This document shows, in pieces, positions 60,315 to 64,000 of a stretch of 64,000 nt of DNA. A model generated the notes under the pieces. The model made no database searches. It had not been told where the DNA came from and worked only from the letters and a program-made list of their open reading frames with translations. Source of the DNA: Egaibacter danicus (GTDB taxonomy: Bacteria; Pseudomonadota; Gammaproteobacteria; Burkholderiales; Burkholderiaceae_C); assembly GCA_016707075.1 (NCBI GenBank), contig JADJII010000002.1, forward strand, positions 186,001 through 250,000, given 5' to 3'. Position 1 is the first letter of the stretch; each line of letters begins with the position of its first letter. The translations under genes and the position numbers were made by a program.

Positions 60315-60830
60315 TCAGACCGACTTGCGGGCCGGGACACGTTTGGCTGCCGGCTTGCTTGCCGCTTTGGCCGGGGCCTTCCTGGCGACAGCTGCCTTCG
60401 TGCCCGGAGCGGGAGCCTTGGCAGACAGTTTCTGCACATTGCGGTTGAGGTCATCAATGCGGGAGATCAATGCCGAGATATCCTTGGCAGAGGGGACGCC
60501 GAGCTTGTTGAGCGCCTTGGCCACGCGGTCTTCGAAAATGCTTTCCAGCTTGTCCCATTGACCAGACGCCTTGGCGGAAATATCGGTTGCCATATTGGTC
60601 ATCTTGCTGGTGGCCTCGGAAATCTTCTCTTCAGCAGCCGACTGTGTCTTGCGCTGGATGCTCATGCCTTCCTTGACCAAAGCTTCAAACGCCTTGCTGC
60701 CTTCGGCTTGCGCCTTGCTGAAAGCGCCCAGACCAGCTTGCCAGATCTGCTGGGCAGAGTCCTTGACTGAGCCGGACAGATTCGCGCCCGATACTTTTTG
60801 AGCGCCAAGTTTTTGCAGTTTTTTGACCAT
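60315..60830 (-). CDS. Phasin/PhaF-like granule-associated protein
   Basis: 171 aa from the ATG at 60830, which has AGGAGA in front. N-terminal amphipathic helices of the poly(hydroxyalkanoate) granule-associated family (SVKDSAQQIWQAGLGAFSKAQAEGSKAFEALVKEG), then a helical coiled-coil part (KLESIFEDRVAKALNKLGVPSAKDISALISRIDDLNRNVQKL) and a histone-like Lys/Ala/Pro-rich tail (ARKAPAKAASKPAAKRVPARKSV). PhaF-type phasins coat granules and bind DNA by such tails to spread granules at division. Divergent from the fatty acyl-CoA reductase gene. Confidence 0.88.
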   Translation of the reverse strand: MVKKLQKLGAQKVSGANLSGSVKDSAQQIWQAGLGAFSKAQAEGSKAFEALVKEGMSIQRKTQSAAEEKISEATSKMTNMATDISAKASGQWDKLESIFEDRVAKALNKLGVPSAKDISALISRIDDLNRNVQKLSAKAPAPGTKAAVARKAPAKAASKPAAKRVPARKSV

Positions 60831-60921
60831 GGGTATCTCCTGAAATTTGAATGGTGAAAAGAACTTTACGATCCATTGCATGGGGCGTGTAGGTGGTGCC
60901 CACTAAAAATGGCGTCAAACC

Positions 60922-60939
60922 CTAGAGGTTTCCCCCTAG
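60922..60939. promoter_or_regulatory. Candidate operator between phasin and fatty acyl-CoA reductase genes
   Basis: CTAGAGGTTTCCCCCTAG, an imperfect palindrome 73 bp before the reductase start and 92 bp from the phasin start. Related to the sites at 28697 and 37238. Confidence 0.45.
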
Positions 60940-61011
60940 GCATGCACGGGTTTCTGCTAAATAGGCTGACATCGATTTTGGGCAAGAATGAAGAACTTAA
61001 CGGGAGTTTTC

Positions 61012-63009
61012 ATGCAGTATTTTGTTACCGGTGCAACCGGCTTCATTGGCAAGCGGCTTGTCAAAAAACTTCTGGACCGGAAAGGCTCGGTTGTCCACTT
61101 CCTGATTCGCAAGGAGAGCGAAGGCAAGGTTGCTGCTCTTCGTGAGTACTGGGGCGTGCCGGCATCCCGCGCAGTTCCTGTCTTTGGGGACCTGACCAGC
61201 AAGAAGCTGGGCGTGGCTGCTGAAACGGTCAAGCTGCTCAAAGGCCAGATTGATCACTTCTACCATCTGGCAGCGGTCTACGACCTGGGTGCGGATGAGG
61301 CCAGCCAGATAGCGGTCAACATTGAAGGCACGCGCAACACGGTAGAACTGGCCAAGGCCATTGACGCGGGCCACTTTCACCACGTGAGTTCCATCGCGGC
61401 GGCGGGTTTGTATGAAGGTGTGTTCCGCGAGGACATGTTTGAGGAGGCGGAAAACTACGATCATCCGTACTTCATGACCAAGCACGAGAGCGAAAAGATC
61501 GTCCGCAAGGAGTGCAAGGTGCCCTGGTCGGTCTATCGCCCCGCGATGGTGGTGGGAGATAGCACCACGGGCGAGATGGACAAGATCGACGGCCCGTATT
61601 ACTTTTTCAAGCTGATCCAGCGCATGCGCCAGCTGTTGCCGCCCTGGATGCCTTCCGTTGGCCTGGAGGGCGGCCGCATCAACATCGTACCGGTGGACTT
61701 TGTGGTGAACGCGCTGGATGCCATCAGCCACCAAAAGAGCATCGCCAAAAAGTGTTTTCATCTGGTGGACCCGGAAGGTTATCGCGTGGGCGACGTGCTG
61801 GATATCTTCAGCAAGGCGGCGCATGCGCCCAAGATGAACCTGTTCGTCAACGCGGCCCTGCTGGGTTTCATTCCCCGCAGCGTCACCAAGGGATTGATGG
61901 CCCTGGCGCCGGTGCGCCGGGTACGCAACGCCATCATGAAAGACCTGGGTCTGCCCGAAGACATGCTGACGTTTGTGAACTACCCCACCCGGTTCGATTG
62001 CCGGGACGCGCAGGCGGCCCTCAAGGGTACGGGCGTCGCTTGCCCAAATCTGAAGGATTACGCCTGGCGACTTTGGGACTATTGGGAGCGCCACCTCGAT
62101 CCTGACTTGCATATCGATCGCTCCTTGCGTGGAACGGTGGCGGGCAAGGTGGTACTGGTTACGGGCGGATCATCCGGTATTGGTCTGGCCGCAGCGCATA
62201 AATTTGCCGAGGCGGGTGCCATCACCATCATTTGCGGTCGTGATGTGGACAAGCTGGAAGAGGCCTGCAAGGAAGCCAAGGCCCGTGGCCACAGTTTCGT
62301 GGCGTATCCGGCAGACATTTCAGATATGGCGGACTGCGACCGGTTTACCAAACTGCTGAACGACAACCACGGCGGCGTGGACTTCCTGATCAACAACGCC
62401 GGGCGCTCCATCCGTCGTGCCATCGAGTCCAGCTACGACCGGTTCCACGACTACGAGCGAACCATGCAGCTGAACTATTTTGGCTGCCTGCGCGTCACCA
62501 TGGGTTTGCTGCCGGGCATGGTGGCCAAAAGGAAGGGGCATGTGGTCAATATCAGTTCCATCGGGGTGCTGACCAATGCGCCGCGGTTCAGCGCCTACGT
62601 GGCGTCCAAGTCGGCCCTGGATGCCTGGACGCGCTGTGCGTCCAGCGAGTTTGCTGATCAGGGGGTTACCTTTACCACCATCAACATGCCGCTGGTGCGT
62701 ACCCCGATGATTGCCCCCACGGGCCTTTACAACAATGTACCCACCCTGTCACCCGAGGAGGCTGGCGACATGGTGGCGCAGGCCTGCATCTTCAAACCGG
62801 TGCGGATTGCCACACGTCTGGGAATTGCTGGCCAACTGTTACACGCCGTGTTGCCCCGCGTCGCTCAAATTGCCATGAACACCAGTTTCCGCATGTTCCC
62901 GGATTCCAGCGCTGCCAAAGGCGCCAAACCGGGGGAAAAACCGGCGAAACAACAGCTATCGCCAGAGGCAATTGCGATGCAGCAGATGATGCGGGGGATA
63001 CATTTCTGA
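61012..63009 (+). CDS. Alcohol-forming fatty acyl-CoA reductase (two-domain SDR)
   Basis: 665 aa from the ATG at 61012 (GGGAG upstream; an in-frame ATG at 60988 is less likely). Residues 1-365: extended SDR/NAD_binding_4 (YFVTGATGFIGKRLVKKLL, DHFYHLAAVYDLGADE, MFEEAENYDHPYFMTKHESEKIV). Residues about 380-640: classical SDR (VLVTGGSSGIGLAAAHKF, NNAGRSIRRAIE, NISSIGVLTNAPRFSAYVASKSALDAW). Order, length and many segments match what I recall of the Marinobacter fatty acyl-CoA reductase that makes fatty alcohols for wax esters. Ends the storage-lipid group. Confidence 0.92.
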   Translation: MQYFVTGATGFIGKRLVKKLLDRKGSVVHFLIRKESEGKVAALREYWGVPASRAVPVFGDLTSKKLGVAAETVKLLKGQIDHFYHLAAVYDLGADEASQIAVNIEGTRNTVELAKAIDAGHFHHVSSIAAAGLYEGVFREDMFEEAENYDHPYFMTKHESEKIVRKECKVPWSVYRPAMVVGDSTTGEMDKIDGPYYFFKLIQRMRQLLPPWMPSVGLEGGRINIVPVDFVVNALDAISHQKSIAKKCFHLVDPEGYRVGDVLDIFSKAAHAPKMNLFVNAALLGFIPRSVTKGLMALAPVRRVRNAIMKDLGLPEDMLTFVNYPTRFDCRDAQAALKGTGVACPNLKDYAWRLWDYWERHLDPDLHIDRSLRGTVAGKVVLVTGGSSGIGLAAAHKFAEAGAITIICGRDVDKLEEACKEAKARGHSFVAYPADISDMADCDRFTKLLNDNHGGVDFLINNAGRSIRRAIESSYDRFHDYERTMQLNYFGCLRVTMGLLPGMVAKRKGHVVNISSIGVLTNAPRFSAYVASKSALDAWTRCASSEFADQGVTFTTINMPLVRTPMIAPTGLYNNVPTLSPEEAGDMVAQACIFKPVRIATRLGIAGQLLHAVLPRVAQIAMNTSFRMFPDSSAAKGAKPGEKPAKQQLSPEAIAMQQMMRGIHF

Positions 63010-63028
63010 TCTGGATTGGGCAATGTAA

Positions 63029-63058
63029 GAAAGGGCGCAGCAGGCGCCCTTTCTTATT
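63029..63058 (+). terminator. Rho-independent terminator after the fatty acyl-CoA reductase gene
   Basis: GAAAGGGCGC at 63029-63038 and GCGCCCTTTC at 63044-63053 make a perfect 10-bp stem with loop AGCAG, followed by TTATT. It shares its stem core with the terminator at 60271. Confidence 0.8.
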
Positions 63059-63106
63059 GAGTGGTCCACGATGGATAATCTTGGCAGTTGCAACCGGACC
63101 ATCTAG

Positions 63107-64000
63107 ATGAGTATTACCCCAAAAATCTATGTCGCAGGCCATCGCGGCATGGTGGGGGCGGCCGTTGTTCGCCTGCTTTTGCAGCAGGGACATGATTCCG
63201 GTCAAATCATCACTCGAACTCATGCGGAACTGGACCTGATCAATCAGGCGGCTGTGCAGGCTTTCTTTGCATCCGAAAGACCGGATCAAGTCTATTTGGC
63301 CGCTGCCAAGGTGGGTGGAATTCATGCCAACAACACTTATCCTGCCGACTTCATCTACCAAAACCTGATGATGCAGGCCAACGTGATCGAAGCGGCTTTC
63401 CAGAACGGTATCAAAAAACTCTTGTTCCTGGGTTCCAGCTGCATCTACCCCAGGCTGGCCCCGCAACCCATGGCCGAAAGCGCCTTGCTCACCGGCCCCC
63501 TGGAGCCTACCAATGAGCCTTACGCGGTAGCCAAGATTGCAGGCGTCAAAATGTGTGAGAGCTACAACCGCCAATACGGGAAGAGCCACGGCGTGGACTA
63601 CCGCAGCGTCATGCCTACCAACCTCTACGGCCCCGGCGACAACTACCACCCGCAGAACAGCCACGTCATCCCCGCACTCATCCGCCGGTTTCACGAAGCC
63701 AAACTGAGCCAGGCCCCCCATGTCCCGATTTGGGGCACCGGCACTCCCCAGCGCGAATTTCTGTATGTGGATGACATGGCCGCCGCCTGTGTGCACGTCA
63801 TGAACCTGACCAGGGCCGCGTATGACCAGCACACCAACCCCATGCAAAGCCACATCAATGTCGGCTGCGGGCAGGAAATCACCATTTCCGCACTGGCCCA
63901 CGCCATTGGCAAGGTGGTGGACTACCCGGGTCAGATAGTCTTCGACACCAGCCAACCCGACGGCGCTCCGCGCAAACTCATGGACAGTAGCCGCCTAAAC
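63107..64000 (+). CDS. fcl: GDP-L-fucose synthase (cut by window end)
   Basis: The frame is open from the ATG at 63107 to the end of the window (298 codons). Extended SDR: IYVAGHRGMVGAAVVRLLLQQG (residues 6-27), AAAKVGGIHANNTYPADFIYQNLMMQANVI, FLGSSCIYPRLAPQPMAESALLTGPLEPTNEPYAVAKIAG (Ser-Tyr-Lys triad), MPTNLYGPGDNYHPQNSHVIPALIRRFHEAK, GTGTPQREFLYVDDMAAAC. Converts GDP-4-keto-6-deoxymannose to GDP-L-fucose for surface polysaccharide. About 20-25 C-terminal residues are missing. Confidence 0.93.
   Translation, partial: MSITPKIYVAGHRGMVGAAVVRLLLQQGHDSGQIITRTHAELDLINQAAVQAFFASERPDQVYLAAAKVGGIHANNTYPADFIYQNLMMQANVIEAAFQNGIKKLLFLGSSCIYPRLAPQPMAESALLTGPLEPTNEPYAVAKIAGVKMCESYNRQYGKSHGVDYRSVMPTNLYGPGDNYHPQNSHVIPALIRRFHEAKLSQAPHVPIWGTGTPQREFLYVDDMAAACVHVMNLTRAAYDQHTNPMQSHINVGCGQEITISALAHAIGKVVDYPGQIVFDTSQPDGAPRKLMDSSRLN

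Noticed and set aside
1..64000. tRNA, rRNA, CRISPR array, prophage or insertion sequence
   Set aside because: No cloverleaf with a CCA-proximal arm, no rRNA-like segment, no regular repeat-spacer array and no transposase or integrase frame was seen by eye on either strand.

Overview
The window looks like a chromosomal segment of a betaproteobacterium of the Comamonadaceae (Rhodoferax or Polaromonas type). This is inferred from the high-GC coding style, the LivFGHM/acyl-CoA ligase locus, the Bug/TctC receptors, the PHA-granule proteins and a short dispersed repeat that I associate with this family. I see no rRNA, tRNA, CRISPR array, integrase or transposase.

Layout. 1-12 kb: end of glutathione reductase, AMP nucleosidase, a NodIJ-type ABC exporter, MATE pump, GMC oxidoreductase, the ohrR-ohr peroxide module, a DUF2855 protein, a phosphoesterase, a SrkA-type kinase and aquaporin. 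12-24 kb: glycine-rich lipoprotein, HtpG, WYL regulator with LysE exporter, lipase-like hydrolase, a TetR-controlled DevBCA-like exporter with a frameshifted ATPase gene, cytochrome c and RluF. 24-28 kb: an AT-richer stretch with repeats, a small membrane protein and a CHASE4-GGDEF-EAL protein. 28-40 kb: Crp/Fnr regulator, acyl-CoA ligase, complete Liv-type ABC importer, PaaK-like ligase, SDR and two TctC receptors (one frameshifted). 40-45 kb: CFA synthase, RIO kinase and an ECF sigma/anti-sigma operon. 45-47 kb: an AT-rich islet with a DUF262/HNH protein of the GmrSD defence type. 47-54 kb: an operon resembling the aerobic 2-aminobenzoyl-CoA (anthranilate) or salicylyl-CoA pathway. 54-63 kb: a storage-lipid locus (PHA-granule protein, acyl-CoA-binding protein, wax ester synthase/DGAT, patatin, phasin, alcohol-forming fatty acyl-CoA reductase). 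The window ends inside a GDP-L-fucose synthase gene.

Two themes tie the segment together. The first is CoA-dependent metabolism: several acyl/aryl-CoA ligases, an aromatic-CoA oxygenase/reductase operon and a storage-lipid operon that could turn acyl-CoA into wax esters. The second is a family of about 55-nt repeats. I find eleven copies, each starting with a 5-7-5 mini-hairpin (GCTAY, 7 nt, RTAGC). Five copies sit inside reading frames, always in a stop-free frame, and add 15-20 residues to a kinase, an acyl-CoA dehydrogenase, a flavoenzyme tail, an aminopeptidase and the signal peptide of a TctC receptor. This is the most unusual feature here.

Four single-base frameshifts (two in the DevA-like ATPase gene, one in a TctC gene, one at the end of the aminopeptidase gene) suggest either young pseudogenes or residual assembly errors.
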